A stretch of 64,000 nucleotides of DNA from CBDATG01 sp965200145 (GCA_965200145.1 CBDATG010000002.1:62001-126000); one strand, 5' to 3'. Positions 52,859 through 62,914 are shown, numbered from the stretch's first letter. The notes: generated by a model from the letters alone, not told the origin. A program made the numbers and translations.

Positions 52859-52903
52859 GTTCCCCGTTGACACACATCTTTCTTCAACGGGAGCGAAATC
52901 ACG

Positions 52904-53368
52904 ATGACTCTGAACCAAATACTGTTGATCGGCAACGCGGGAGCCGATGCGGAACTCCGCTACACACCAAACGGCGATTCTGTCGCGGACTTCAACATGG
53001 CCGTCAGCCGTAGCCGTCTTGTAGATGGAGAGTGGCAGACGGTAAGCACGGAGTGGTTCCGAATATCGCAATGGGGCCGATCAGCTGAACGCGTGGCCAA
53101 TACCATCAAGAAGGGAAACCGAGTGTTCGTTGAAGGGCGGTTAAGCACGAACCCTTACAGAACCGAAGCTGGCGAGATTCGCGCTGGACTACAGGTTTCT
53201 GCGTTTCGCGTGATGAACCTAACTCAGGCAACGGACGATTCTGGATATGGATCGTATGGTAGTGGCGGAGGTTTCAGTGCCGTGCCGAACGAACAACCGG
53301 CTCAGTCGGCTGACGTAATGCCCGGTCCTCCACAGGACATTGAGGAAGGCGAGGACCTTCCTTGGTGA
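52904..53368 (+). CDS. ssb: Single-stranded DNA-binding protein
   Basis: 154 residues. The OB fold begins NQILLIGNAGADAELRYT, with NMAVSR, WFRISQWGRSAE and GNRVFVEGRL motifs; the C-terminus EEGEDLPW is the acidic tip (variant of DIPF) that recruits repair and replication proteins. GGGAG before ATG 52904. Lies between rpsF and rpsR. Confidence 0.97.
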   Translation: MTLNQILLIGNAGADAELRYTPNGDSVADFNMAVSRSRLVDGEWQTVSTEWFRISQWGRSAERVANTIKKGNRVFVEGRLSTNPYRTEAGEIRAGLQVSAFRVMNLTQATDDSGYGSYGSGGGFSAVPNEQPAQSADVMPGPPQDIEEGEDLPW

Positions 53369-53442
53369 CCGATTAGCGGTTGCGCTTTGCCATCGACACC
53401 TAACACCTGAATCAATCGCACATCTAAGAAGATGGAGGGCGC

Positions 53443-53922
53443 ATGACGACATCAAACCGAACACATTCGACTGGCAACGCCAGACGATCAGCTGGGACGC
53501 CCAGATTGCGGCGCGGCCGCATGGGCGTCGCGGTTCAGGAGGGTGAGGTCAATTACAAGGATGCCGCCCAAATGCGCCGACTAATCAACGAGCGCGGTAA
53601 GATCGGTTCGACGCGTCGTACCGGAGCCACCGCGAAGTTGCAGCGTCAGATCGCAGCGGCAGTCAAGCGCGCTAGACACTTGGCATTGATCCCAATGGCA
53701 CCACATCACAACCACGTGACTGAGTCACTACAGGATGCCTCCCAGCGCACGCAGGTGATCTCTAGCCAGGCCGATGGACAAGCCCAGGAAGGAAGCGATG
53801 CCCCGCAACGGGCCGAGGTGCCCTCCGAAGTAGCGAATGCCGATGCGGGAGACTCTGCTGGGGAGGTCAGTTCGGAACAGCCGAGCGTAGATTCAGGCGA
53901 AGAGAAGCGGGATGCGTCATGA
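53443..53922 (+). CDS. rpsR: 30S ribosomal protein S18 with long C-terminal tail
   Basis: 159 residues, about double the usual 75-85. The S18 core is at residues ~36-88 (VNYKDAAQMRRLINERGKIGSTRRTG...QRQIAAAVKRARHLALIP). Beyond it, a ~70-residue tail rich in Gln, Glu, Ser and Ala (DGQAQEGSDAPQ..., EEKRDAS) has no structure signature. A basic N-terminal arm of ~30 residues (RRSAGTPRLRRGRMG) is also present. rplI does not follow. Confidence 0.93.
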   Translation: MTTSNRTHSTGNARRSAGTPRLRRGRMGVAVQEGEVNYKDAAQMRRLINERGKIGSTRRTGATAKLQRQIAAAVKRARHLALIPMAPHHNHVTESLQDASQRTQVISSQADGQAQEGSDAPQRAEVPSEVANADAGDSAGEVSSEQPSVDSGEEKRDAS

Positions 53923-54011
53923 GGACTTGTCATTTTGGACGCTCGATTGCGACGTAGGTTCAACATCTGCGGACCCACGCATCGCGAGGTCGTTAAAGCT
54001 ATCGCGACGGG

Positions 54012-55211
54012 TTGATTTTGACTACCGATGAAACAAGAGGTAGTAGGTTCTCGGACGCGCCCTTAGGGGGTTACGGCGCCGGCCAACGCAGCATAACGAA
54101 GCGTCGGGGTAAGTCTCGGTTCCAGATGATGCGGGACCGGGAGAGTGACTCGATTCGGTCGAGGCCCTTCATCATAGGCGCGATGGTCTTCTTTGTGTTG
54201 GTGTTGATTATCCCAGGCTACGGGTTTTACCAAACCTACGTCGCGCCCACCCAAGAGGCGGCGGTGCGTGTTGAGGACGCAGTTTACACCCGCGGCGATG
54301 TGGTTGACTTCATCCGGTTCAACCAACGGCTCAGCGAGGACTTAGGAGTCGCGTACGAGCTAGGTTCGTCCGCCTTTGAAGCACTTGTGACGTTGCAACA
54401 GAACGAGCTGGCGTTCCGTATCGCTCCTCGGTACGGGATAACCGTGACATCCGAAGAGGTGGACCAGCGACTTGAGGGCCTACTGGGATTTCACGAGGAG
54501 GTTACCTCGCAGACCAGCGAGCGCGAGCGAGAGTCGAACCTCGCAGAGGCGAGACGGAAGTTCTTGAACCGAGTCGGGTTGGACGAAGGAACGTATCGCG
54601 ACTTCATCCGTAAGAGCATGTTCAAAGAGAAATTGCGATCAGAGGTGGCTCTGAACATCAATCGCATCCAGAACCATGTCGAGGTGTACGAAGTGGTGCT
54701 ATTCGACCAGGACCGCGGGACGATGCAACAAATACAGCGGGACCTGAACGCGGGATTGCCTGTGCGGGATATCGTTCTAGACTTTTCCGAAGACCCGAAC
54801 GTACGGAGGACATCTGGTTACCTTGGCTGGCTACCACGCGGCGTACGAACCGATTTGGACCCCTTCATATTCGGCGGCACCCGTTCCAACGACGCTTTGA
54901 CCGAGTCGGACATACCACTAAGGACCCTCAGCAACGGTCGCTACGATGAGCAGTCGCAACAGTGGGTAGGTCAGATAGTATCGGAGTACAACGACGCTCG
55001 AGAGGTCTCAGATCAGCACTTTGAGTTGCTCTCGGACGCTGCCATTGATGACTTCCTTAACGAACGTCGTGATGAGTTTGACACAGCGGTAACGATTGAT
55101 AGCTCAATCTACGCGTGGATCAACGAGCAAGTCCGGTACGCCGCGATTGTGCCGACACCTACGCCGGTGTCACAGTTCCAATCTCTTGAACAGCTAGGTC
55201 AAAGCCAGTAG
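54012..55211 (+). CDS. Membrane-anchored SurA/PpiC-like foldase
   Basis: 399 residues. A basic N-terminus precedes one membrane anchor at ~52-72 (PFIIGAMVFFVLVLIIPGYGFY), so the rest lies outside the membrane. The outer part has the SurA N-terminal-type helices (VEDAVYTRGDVVDFIRFNQRL...) and a peptidyl-prolyl isomerase-like parvulin strand set (EVYEVVLFDQDRGTMQQIQRDLNAGLPVRDIVLDFSEDPNVRRTSGYLGWLPRG). Parvulin residues (GYLGW) are recognisable. TTG 54012 is weak; TTG 54018 or ATG 54126 are other possibilities. About 18 nt before hom. Confidence 0.8.
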   Translation: MILTTDETRGSRFSDAPLGGYGAGQRSITKRRGKSRFQMMRDRESDSIRSRPFIIGAMVFFVLVLIIPGYGFYQTYVAPTQEAAVRVEDAVYTRGDVVDFIRFNQRLSEDLGVAYELGSSAFEALVTLQQNELAFRIAPRYGITVTSEEVDQRLEGLLGFHEEVTSQTSERERESNLAEARRKFLNRVGLDEGTYRDFIRKSMFKEKLRSEVALNINRIQNHVEVYEVVLFDQDRGTMQQIQRDLNAGLPVRDIVLDFSEDPNVRRTSGYLGWLPRGVRTDLDPFIFGGTRSNDALTESDIPLRTLSNGRYDEQSQQWVGQIVSEYNDAREVSDQHFELLSDAAIDDFLNERRDEFDTAVTIDSSIYAWINEQVRYAAIVPTPTPVSQFQSLEQLGQSQ

Positions 55212-55229
55212 GCTTGCGGTCGGTATGCG

Positions 55230-56552
55230 ATGTTGACGGGCGCGAGCGGTTCAATCGGTGTCGGCCTGCTTGGAGCCGGTGTTGTCGGTGGCGAGGTCGG
55301 GCGCGCGTTACTGTCACGTTGCGCGTCGAGTGACCTTGGCTTCAACCTCAGAAGTGTTTTGGTCCGTGATACCTCCGTTGATCGCGATGGAATACCGTCG
55401 GGTATTCTGACCGACGATGCCGAGGATGTGCTGGGCGATTCGCACATTGGTATCGTGATTGAGCTGATAGGGGGCGAGGAGCCCGCGCGCAGCTACATCC
55501 TCGGCGCGATGTCGTCTGGCAAGCACGTTGTTACTGCAAACAAGGAAGTAATCGCGAAGCACGGCGATGAATTGTTGCGAGTCGCGCGCACAAACAATGT
55601 TGGATTGTCGTACGAGGCCAGCGTGGGAGGCGGTATCCCAGTGTTGGCGGTGTTGCAGGACAGCTTGGGCGCGAACCGAATCGACACGATCCGGGCCATA
55701 ATCAATGGCACTACGAACTATATTCTGACGTCGATGGACGAATCAGGTGCGACATTTGCGGACGCGTTGAGGCAAGCACAGGATTTGGGATACGCAGAAG
55801 CTGACCCGACGGCAGATGTTGATGCCCATGACCCAGTGTTCAAGCTAACGATTCTGTCCAGGCTGGCTTGGGGAGTGTCAGTGTCACCGTCGGATGTGTT
55901 CAGGTCGGGTATCTCCAACATCGGTGCCAAAGACCTGCGATACGCCAGTGAACTCGGCTTCAAGATTAAGTTGCTGGCGGTTGCCACATCGGACGCGGAT
56001 GGAATTCGCTGTCGCGTGCATCCGGCGTTAGTGCCCACTGACGTTCCCATGGCCACTGTTAACGGTGTGCTGAATGCGGTCGAGTTCAACGGTGATTTGG
56101 TCGGTCAGTTGTGGTTGCAGGGGAGAGGAGCAGGTGCGGGACCCACTGCCAGCGCGGTATTGGGAGATGTTCTGCGGATCGCACGTCAAGTCAGGTCAGG
56201 GAACGGTTTCGCGTCCGGCATGGACGCGGAGAGCGACGGATCGACGAGGCGTCCGATACTTCCAATTGATGGACTTGAGATTGGGTACTACGTCAGGTTA
56301 AGTGCCGTTGACAGGTCGGGAGTGCTAGCGAAGATTGCCGATGTGTTCGGCAATTCCGAGATTAGCATCGCATCGGTAATCCAGAAAGATTCTGATGACG
56401 AACGTGGTTTGGCGGATTTGGTAATCACGACGCATCCGGCGGTCGAGGCCCGGATGCAGACGGCCGCCGAACGGTTGCGCGAACTTGCTGTGGTCTCGTC
56501 TCTGGACAATCTGATTCGCATAGAGAATTACGGTCCTTCAACGGCCACGTGA
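55230..56552 (+). CDS. hom: Homoserine dehydrogenase
   Basis: 440 residues. N-terminal dinucleotide fold GVGLLGAGVVGGEVGRALL, catalytic domain with SGKHVVTANKEVI and YEASVGGGIPVL, GTTNYILTSM motif, ADPTADVDAHDPVFK, and a C-terminal ACT domain (YYVRLSAVDRSGVLAKIADVFG) that typically allows threonine feedback. Makes homoserine for threonine and methionine. thrC follows after 22 nt, forming a hom-thrC pair. Confidence 0.97.
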   Translation: MLTGASGSIGVGLLGAGVVGGEVGRALLSRCASSDLGFNLRSVLVRDTSVDRDGIPSGILTDDAEDVLGDSHIGIVIELIGGEEPARSYILGAMSSGKHVVTANKEVIAKHGDELLRVARTNNVGLSYEASVGGGIPVLAVLQDSLGANRIDTIRAIINGTTNYILTSMDESGATFADALRQAQDLGYAEADPTADVDAHDPVFKLTILSRLAWGVSVSPSDVFRSGISNIGAKDLRYASELGFKIKLLAVATSDADGIRCRVHPALVPTDVPMATVNGVLNAVEFNGDLVGQLWLQGRGAGAGPTASAVLGDVLRIARQVRSGNGFASGMDAESDGSTRRPILPIDGLEIGYYVRLSAVDRSGVLAKIADVFGNSEISIASVIQKDSDDERGLADLVITTHPAVEARMQTAAERLRELAVVSSLDNLIRIENYGPSTAT

Positions 56553-56574
56553 ACGGGATCGGTTTAGAGACGTC

Positions 56575-57666
56575 ATGGCACCGGAGGCGAACGGGTCGGT
56601 CGGAATCATCGAGCGCTACGCGGATTTTCTTCCAGTAACTGCTCGCACGCCTCGCATCACGATGGGCGAGGGTAGCACTCCGCTGGTGAGGTCTGAGAAC
56701 GTTGGTCCTGAGCATGGTTGCGACGGTTTATTCTTCAAACTGGAGGGTTGCAATCCTACGGGTTCGTTCAAAGACCGTGGGATGGTGTTCGCGATTGCCA
56801 AGGCGCTTGAGGCCGGCAGACGGGCGATCATATGTGCATCCACTGGGAACACGAGCGCGTCGGCTGCTGCCTACGGCGGGAGGTACGACCTGCGCACTGT
56901 TGTGGTTGTGCCATCGGGAGAGATCGCACTCGGAAAGTTGGCGCAGGCAATGGCGTACGGTGCCCGTATTCTCGCAGTTGACGGTAATTTCGACGATGCG
57001 CTGCGCGTGGTTCGCGAACTGGCAGATGAGCTAGACATCGAGCTCGTCAACTCTGTGAATCCGTATCGGTTGGAGGGTCAGAAAACGGCCGCGTTCGAGA
57101 TCTGTGACGATCTTGGAAGTGCGCCCTATTCTGTTTGCATACCAGTCGGGAACGCAGGCAATATCACTGCGTACTGGCGCGGATTCCGCGACTATCGCGA
57201 CAGGGAGCAGATCAGTACTCTGCCGCGCATGATGGGCTTCCAAGCTGCCGGGGCGGCACCGATTGTGGACGATATGCAGATTGACGAGCCGCACACCATC
57301 GCGAGCGCAATACGTATCGGCAACCCCGCGAGTTGGGACAAAGCAGTCACAGCACGCGATGAGTCCGACGGCACTATCGATAAGGTGACTGATTCGCAGA
57401 TCGTGGAAGCGTACATTCGCCTAGCACGCGACGAGGGGTTGTTCTGCGAACCTGCATCTGCATCATCGGTGGCAGGCTTCATCAAGATGGCAGAGGATGG
57501 ATACGATTTCAGCGACAAGATTGTTGTGTGCGTCTTAACTGGAATGGGATTGAAAGACCCTACAACGGCTGAGAATCATGCCTTAGTCGAGCTTGAGTAC
57601 GTCGCACCTGATGTCGACGCAATCGCCCAGGTGTTATCCCAAGTTGCTTCGGTAGAGCCGCAATGA
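56575..57666 (+). CDS. thrC: Threonine synthase
   Basis: 363-residue PLP-dependent enzyme. PLP lysine is K66 in CNPTGSFKDRGM, and CASTGNTSASAAAYGGR gives the phosphate loop; C-terminal VCVLTGMGLKDP matches thrC. It releases threonine from O-phosphohomoserine. The kinase thrB is not adjacent. The stop overlaps the next start as ATGA. Confidence 0.96.
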   Translation: MAPEANGSVGIIERYADFLPVTARTPRITMGEGSTPLVRSENVGPEHGCDGLFFKLEGCNPTGSFKDRGMVFAIAKALEAGRRAIICASTGNTSASAAAYGGRYDLRTVVVVPSGEIALGKLAQAMAYGARILAVDGNFDDALRVVRELADELDIELVNSVNPYRLEGQKTAAFEICDDLGSAPYSVCIPVGNAGNITAYWRGFRDYRDREQISTLPRMMGFQAAGAAPIVDDMQIDEPHTIASAIRIGNPASWDKAVTARDESDGTIDKVTDSQIVEAYIRLARDEGLFCEPASASSVAGFIKMAEDGYDFSDKIVVCVLTGMGLKDPTTAENHALVELEYVAPDVDAIAQVLSQVASVEPQ

Positions 57667-58676
57667 CCTCCCACGGTGGCAGTCGCGTTGAACCTGCGAA
57701 CTTTGATGATGTCCGCGAGGAGTGGCAGTCAATCTACGAGAACATGCCTGGTAGCTCGGTCTTCGACGCTCCGATGTGGCATGAGATTTGGTGGGAACAC
57801 TTCGGAGAAGCATCGGAGGTCTGCATTCGTGCAGTGAGACGCGCAGACGGCTCGCTTGCGTTGGTTGCACCTATGAAATTCGATGCTCGCGACGATGACG
57901 GTGTGGTCACATTCATCGGCGGGACGGACTTAGTCGATTACGCAGGTTTCAAGCACGACGCAAACTTGGAAGATGACGACGTAGCGTTGCTCTTGACCGA
58001 CCTGCGAGCAGATGAACGAGTGAACGCGCTGGTGCTGGAATCCCTGCAAGAAGACTCTCACACTATCCACGCGTTGCGCCGCGTCGCCGTGGATTGCGGT
58101 TGGGTGCTACACGAATGGGATGAAGGTGTTGCGCCGCGCGTCAATCTGCCAGCAACCGAGGACGAATACTACGGACGATTAACGAAGAAGCATCGCCACG
58201 AGCTACGCAGGAAGATGCGCCGCTTGATGCGTGAGGGCAGGGTCGAGCGTCAGGTCTACTCAGAAGCCGACGATGTTGCGTCCAACATGGATTCCTTCAT
58301 GTCACTACATCGCAAGAGCTCGGTAGACAAGCGCCGATTTATGACACCCGAACGCGAGGCGTTCTTTAGAAGCGTTGCTACGCGCTTCGCCGAAGTCGGC
58401 TCGACTAACCTGACCTTCCTTCTGGTTGAAGGAACCAGAGTCGCAACATCGCTGTCATTCACGGTCGGCGGAACGAGGTTCCTGTACAACAGCGGCTACG
58501 ATCCTGATCGATCTTGGTTGGCGGTCGGCATTCTGAATCACGCGTTGAGTCTGTTGGCATCGATCCGTGAAGGTTTTGCGGTCTACGATTTCATGCGTGG
58601 CGATGAGCGATACAAGTATCAGCTAGGTGCATTTGACCGCCACATCATCACCGCGCGCCTCGACCGGCTTGATTAG
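57663..58676 (+). CDS. GNAT/FemAB-like acyltransferase (PF13480 type)
   Basis: 337 residues. The N-terminus (SSVFDAPMWHEIWWEHFGE) and C-terminal GNAT core (LTFLLVEGTRVATSLSFTVGGTRFLYNSGYDPDRSWLAVG...DFMRGDERYKYQLG) are the arrangement seen in the CelD/BcsL-like acetyltransferase-6 group. Substrate unknown; members are linked to cell-envelope polysaccharides and peptide cross-links. ATG 57663 overlaps the thrC stop (ATGA), so translation is coupled despite the different role. The glycosyltransferase next to it supports an envelope role. Confidence 0.85.
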   Translation: MTSHGGSRVEPANFDDVREEWQSIYENMPGSSVFDAPMWHEIWWEHFGEASEVCIRAVRRADGSLALVAPMKFDARDDDGVVTFIGGTDLVDYAGFKHDANLEDDDVALLLTDLRADERVNALVLESLQEDSHTIHALRRVAVDCGWVLHEWDEGVAPRVNLPATEDEYYGRLTKKHRHELRRKMRRLMREGRVERQVYSEADDVASNMDSFMSLHRKSSVDKRRFMTPEREAFFRSVATRFAEVGSTNLTFLLVEGTRVATSLSFTVGGTRFLYNSGYDPDRSWLAVGILNHALSLLASIREGFAVYDFMRGDERYKYQLGAFDRHIITARLDRLD

Positions 58677-58691
58677 ACACTTGACGGGTTC

Positions 58692-59918
58692 ATGTATGTC
58701 CGCCCGTCGGGGTCCGTCTCGTTGAAGTTAGCTGTAGTCAGCGTGCACGGTTGCCCTTGCATCCCGCCGGGTGGTCAAGATGCTGGTGGGATGAACGTGT
58801 ACGTTCGCGAGACTTCGCTCAAGCTCGCGGAACTCGGTCACGAACTGACAGTCTTCGCACGACACCATGCCGTTGACAAAGGGCGTCCTGCACCGTTTTC
58901 AAAGACCGTTGAGCTGGTGCACATCCCCGCGGGCGAGATACAGATCACGAAGGTCCAGGTCAGCGAAACGCTTCCTGATTTCATCATGAATGTAAGGAAA
59001 TGGATCGCTAATCGCCGTACATCTTTCGATGCCATCGCGGCGCATTATTGGTTCTCCGGTGTCGTGGGTGCTTCGTTGGCAAAGGAGCTCGCTGTGCCAC
59101 TTTTTTTCAGCTATCACACAATGGCCACAACCAAGCAGCAAGCGCGAACGCTTGAGAATGAGTCGCCGGAGCGGTTAGCAGCCGAGAAAGAGATTGCGCA
59201 ACGCGCTGAACGCATCGTGGCTTGGACCGCCGAGGAGTCGGCTACCGTCCAACGTGTGCATTCCATCCCGGCTGATCGGGTGGTAGTTTCCTCGCCGGGA
59301 GTCGACTGCACACGTTTCGCTCCGAAGTCTGGGGACAGCGCGCGGACGGGACTTGGCCTGCCTTTAAATGGATCGAACGTGTTGTACGTCGGACGACTCG
59401 ACGCGTTCAAAGGGATCGACTTGCTGCTCGCCGCGTTCGCACGGATCGCCCAAGGGGAACCATCAGCGCGATTAATCGTGGCGGGAGACGGTGACGATGA
59501 GCAGAGATCACGTCTCCGCGTCGGATCCGAGGTGTTGAGTGTGTCAGAATCCATTCACTGGCTAGGTGTCGTTCCGCACGAAGAAATGCCATCGTTGTAC
59601 GCTTCGGCCGATGTGATGTTGGCCCCCTCGTTTCATGAGACATTCGGACTGGCGGCTTTAGAGGCAGCTGCATCCGGCGTGCCCGTGGTTGCCGCTGATG
59701 TAGATGGGCTACGTGCGATCGTTGTAGATGGCATAACTGGCTATTTGGTTCGTGATCGCGATGCTGACAAATACGCGAGTCGCACGTTGGACATACTGAG
59801 GAACGACACTCTTCGACTTGAGATGTCCAAGAACGGTCGCCGTCGGGCGGAATCGCGGTCCTGGGATGCAGTCGCGAAGGACTTGGAAGAGATTTACGCG
59901 GGCGCAATTGGAAGTTAA
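58692..59918 (+). CDS. GT4 glycosyltransferase, MshA-like
   Basis: 408 residues in two Rossmann domains. GGQDAGGMNVYVRE is close to the MshA-type G-G-x-D-A-G-G-M-N-V-Y-V motif, with LYVGRLDAFKGIDLLLAAF as the second-domain start and SFHETFGLAALEAAASGVPVVA as the nucleotide-sugar E-x7-E motif. In actinobacteria MshA adds GlcNAc to inositol phosphate for mycothiol; other GT4 members resemble it (for example sucrose phosphate synthases). The acceptor here is unknown. Starts 15 nt after the acyltransferase. Confidence 0.9.
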   Translation: MYVRPSGSVSLKLAVVSVHGCPCIPPGGQDAGGMNVYVRETSLKLAELGHELTVFARHHAVDKGRPAPFSKTVELVHIPAGEIQITKVQVSETLPDFIMNVRKWIANRRTSFDAIAAHYWFSGVVGASLAKELAVPLFFSYHTMATTKQQARTLENESPERLAAEKEIAQRAERIVAWTAEESATVQRVHSIPADRVVVSSPGVDCTRFAPKSGDSARTGLGLPLNGSNVLYVGRLDAFKGIDLLLAAFARIAQGEPSARLIVAGDGDDEQRSRLRVGSEVLSVSESIHWLGVVPHEEMPSLYASADVMLAPSFHETFGLAALEAAASGVPVVAADVDGLRAIVVDGITGYLVRDRDADKYASRTLDILRNDTLRLEMSKNGRRRAESRSWDAVAKDLEEIYAGAIGS

Positions 59919-59983
59919 CCGAATCTGACGGCCGACCTTGCGCTGATATACGATGTTTGATTGTTTCAAAAAGGAGCGTTCGC

Positions 59984-61843
59984 GTGTTGAGTCGGCGTAA
60001 TTTGAAGTATCTGCCCATAGAAGACCACGGGATCATCGGTGACCTGCACACCGCCGCATTGGTCGGACTGGATGGGACGGTTGACTGGTTCTGCGCACCG
60101 CGATTCGACTCACCGTCTGTTTTCGCGGCAATTCTCGATTCCGAGAAGGGCGGGCACTTCAAGCTGCACCCGTGTGCCGACGACACCAAGTCGTGGCAGT
60201 ACTACTTACCTGAAACCAACGTGTTGGTGACGAGATTTACGACGGGCGAAGGTGTGGCGGAGATCGTGGACTTTATGCCGGTGCAGGATTCCCGCAGTCA
60301 GCGCGGACATCATATGCTCGTTCGGCGAGTTACGGGCGTAAGGGGGACGCTCCGAATGCGCCTTGAGTGTAAGCCGCGTTTCAACTACGCTCGCGATGAA
60401 CACACTACCGAGATTGATGGCCATCAGGTTATGTTCCACAGCCGGAGCCAGGAACTCGAATACTGGAGCACGATTCTGCCAGAGGTTGTTGACGGATCAG
60501 TTTCCCAAGAGTTCGCTATTGTTGAGGGGCACTCTGAGTACATCAGCCTGGACGCGTTCGCCAAAGGGGAGCATGTCCATGAGCATCGTCCGCGCATCAT
60601 CGAGCGACACCTCGAGCACACCGTGGCATATTGGCGCCGATGGATCAATGGCTGCACGTACCGAGGCAGGTGGCGCGAGATAGTACGACGTTCGGCGTTA
60701 GTCCTGAAGCTGATGACGTACCAGCCGACCGGCGCGTTTGTCGCGTCGCCGACAACGAGCCTTCCTGAAGATGTAGGCGGTATCAGGAACTGGGACTATC
60801 GATATACCTGGATCCGGGATGCCGCGTTCAGCGTGTACGGATTGATTAGGGTGGGACTAACGGAAGAGGCCGGTGCGTTCATGAATTGGCTTGAGGCGCG
60901 ATGTGGCGAGATCGGAGAGATCGGAGAGGCAAATCCGCTGCAGATCATGTACGGGATAGATGGCAGGCATGATCTTGAGGAGTTAGAGCTAAGCCACTTG
61001 GAGGGATATCAACGCTCGCGTCCGGTCCGCATCGGTAACGGTGCATATGATCAGTTGCAGTTGGACATATATGGTGAACTCATGGATGCGGTATATCTGT
61101 CCAACAAGTACCGCAATCCGATCTCATACGACTTCTGGGTGCACCTCCGCGACCTAATTAACTGGTTGTGCGACAACTGGCGACGCACCGATGAGGGTAT
61201 CTGGGAAGTGAGGGGTGGTACACAACACTTCGTCTACTCCAAGTTGATGTCGTGGGTCGCGCTCGACCGCGCCGTCCGATTGGCGAACCGCAGGTCCTTC
61301 CCCGCTGATGTTGATCGCTGGGTGAAAGTTCGAGACGAGATCTATGAAGAGATCATGGAGCGTGGCTGGAACGAAGATGTGGGAGCGTTTACGCAGGCAT
61401 ACGGCAGTAGCGCGCTGGATGCATCGAATCTATTGATGTCACAGGTTTTCTTCATGTCTCCGACCGACCCGAGAATGTTGAGCACGGTGGACGCGATCAA
61501 TCGCTCACCGGAGCACGGAGGCCTCGTGTCGTCTAGTTTGGTTTATCGATACAACAACGAGCTGACCGACGATGGACTCGAAGGGGAAGAGGGTACGTTC
61601 AGCATGTGCACGTTCTGGTTGGTAGAAGCACTGACACGCGCTGGCTCGGTGGACCACGCGCGATTGGAAGAGGCGCGAGTCATCTTTGAGCGCATGTTGG
61701 GATACGCCAACCACTTGGGACTATACGCCGAGGAGATCGGTCCTCACGGCGAGCACCTCGGCAATTTCCCGCAAGCGTTTACGCATCTAGCACTCATCAG
61801 CGCGGCATTCAATCTAGACAGGGCTCTGGGATCGTCATCGTAA
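59984..61843 (+). CDS. GH15 glucoamylase-like enzyme
   Basis: 619 residues from GTG 59984 (AAGGAG 7 nt upstream; TTG 59987 would be equally placed; the longer frame from 59957 contains the ribosome site itself and is rejected). N-terminal beta-sandwich starts EDHGIIGDLHTAALVGLDGTVDWFCAPRFDSPSVF. The (alpha/alpha)6 barrel has RNWDYRYTWIRDAAF, GIWEVRGG (general acid Glu) and LYAEEIGPHGEHLGNFPQAF (general base Glu). Typical of bacterial trehalose/glucan-type GH15. No signal peptide, so intracellular; it may remodel storage or trehalose-like glucans. Confidence 0.93.
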   Translation: MLSRRNLKYLPIEDHGIIGDLHTAALVGLDGTVDWFCAPRFDSPSVFAAILDSEKGGHFKLHPCADDTKSWQYYLPETNVLVTRFTTGEGVAEIVDFMPVQDSRSQRGHHMLVRRVTGVRGTLRMRLECKPRFNYARDEHTTEIDGHQVMFHSRSQELEYWSTILPEVVDGSVSQEFAIVEGHSEYISLDAFAKGEHVHEHRPRIIERHLEHTVAYWRRWINGCTYRGRWREIVRRSALVLKLMTYQPTGAFVASPTTSLPEDVGGIRNWDYRYTWIRDAAFSVYGLIRVGLTEEAGAFMNWLEARCGEIGEIGEANPLQIMYGIDGRHDLEELELSHLEGYQRSRPVRIGNGAYDQLQLDIYGELMDAVYLSNKYRNPISYDFWVHLRDLINWLCDNWRRTDEGIWEVRGGTQHFVYSKLMSWVALDRAVRLANRRSFPADVDRWVKVRDEIYEEIMERGWNEDVGAFTQAYGSSALDASNLLMSQVFFMSPTDPRMLSTVDAINRSPEHGGLVSSSLVYRYNNELTDDGLEGEEGTFSMCTFWLVEALTRAGSVDHARLEEARVIFERMLGYANHLGLYAEEIGPHGEHLGNFPQAFTHLALISAAFNLDRALGSSS

Positions 61844-61889
61844 ACGCCGAGGCGGGCGGTTAGATTGCGACGCAACGCGGGACCGCCCT

Positions 61890-62819
61890 TTAGGCAGAAT
61901 GGCCGTAGTATGCAGTCTGGGAGTAAGTATTGAGCCCGATTGACCGATAGAGGTTGATTGCCGCTTGATTCCGTGCGTCCACTTCGAGACTGACAGTCTC
62001 GGCTCCGCTCTCGATTAAGTGCTGAACACCGGCATCGACAATGAGCCTGCCTAGACCAGTGCCTCGTCGTCCTGGCGACACCCCGACCATTTCTATGCGG
62101 CCGTCGGATTCGTGTAGCGTTGTCCAGATGTATGCGCTCGGGTCCCGATCGTCTGCGTAGTAAGCGGTCAGGATCGGCGCAACTCCGGTCCGGTCGAAGT
62201 CGTTGTTGACGCGCTCGGTGACCTCATCGTAGGTGTTAGGCGAGAATCCCCAACTACCTTCAAAGCAGAGATTATGCAGATTGGTCACTGCCACCATTTC
62301 GTCGTGGTCGTTAAGGCGCGTCCGCCTCACAGTTACACCGTCACGCATCGGGGGTGTATCGGTGTCCAACCTTCTTGCATTTCCCCGCATCTTCCAAAAC
62401 TCGCGCACGGCTTCAAACCCCGCGGCCAGGACGTTATCTCGCACATAGCTCGGTTCATGATGCTGGACTGCGATCTGTATTTGGGTCGAGTTGTCGTTTG
62501 CGATGTCTTCTGCTCTAGCCACCGCGTCGGAGAGCATGACGGGATGGAAGTCTTCGTTGCCGGCGGTGACAGCGCATCCGATGACGATCCGATTGATGTT
62601 GAGTTCCGGCTCGGTCAGCGAATAACCGCATGGCACATCCCCGCGAAACGCGAGAGACCATGCGCCGTTTTCTGGACTTATGCGTGACTCAGAGAGTGTG
62701 GCATCGAGTTGGTCAGCATCCGCAACGCGCCAACTACGGTGGCCATGAGGCGGCAGTTTGGCGATCACCTCGAACAGTAACGGTACGTCGAGGCGGGACA
62801 TCTTGCGAATCTCTGTCAA
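61890..62819 (-). CDS. Tandem GNAT acetyltransferase, MshD-like
   Basis: 309 residues with two GNAT domains: N-terminal 1-150 (degenerate) and C-terminal 160-309. The acetyl-CoA loop is complete only in the second (VGVSPGRRGTGLGRLIVDAG, followed by SLEVDARNQAAINLYRSIGLNT). This layout, with R-G-x-G-L-G in the second domain and L-x-V-D-x-x-N-x-x-A-x-x-L-Y, is that of mycothiol synthase MshD, but also of other tandem GNAT proteins. ATG 62819 and the divergent T-box leader bound the gene. Confidence 0.82.
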   Translation of the reverse strand: MTEIRKMSRLDVPLLFEVIAKLPPHGHRSWRVADADQLDATLSESRISPENGAWSLAFRGDVPCGYSLTEPELNINRIVIGCAVTAGNEDFHPVMLSDAVARAEDIANDNSTQIQIAVQHHEPSYVRDNVLAAGFEAVREFWKMRGNARRLDTDTPPMRDGVTVRRTRLNDHDEMVAVTNLHNLCFEGSWGFSPNTYDEVTERVNNDFDRTGVAPILTAYYADDRDPSAYIWTTLHESDGRIEMVGVSPGRRGTGLGRLIVDAGVQHLIESGAETVSLEVDARNQAAINLYRSIGLNTYSQTAYYGHSA

Positions 62820-62914
62820 GATGAGGTTACGTTGATATGACGCAGCGTGATCGCGTGCTCATTGTCGGATTCTCGCGGGAATCGTATGGCATAATTGATG
62901 TTAAACGTGAAAGA

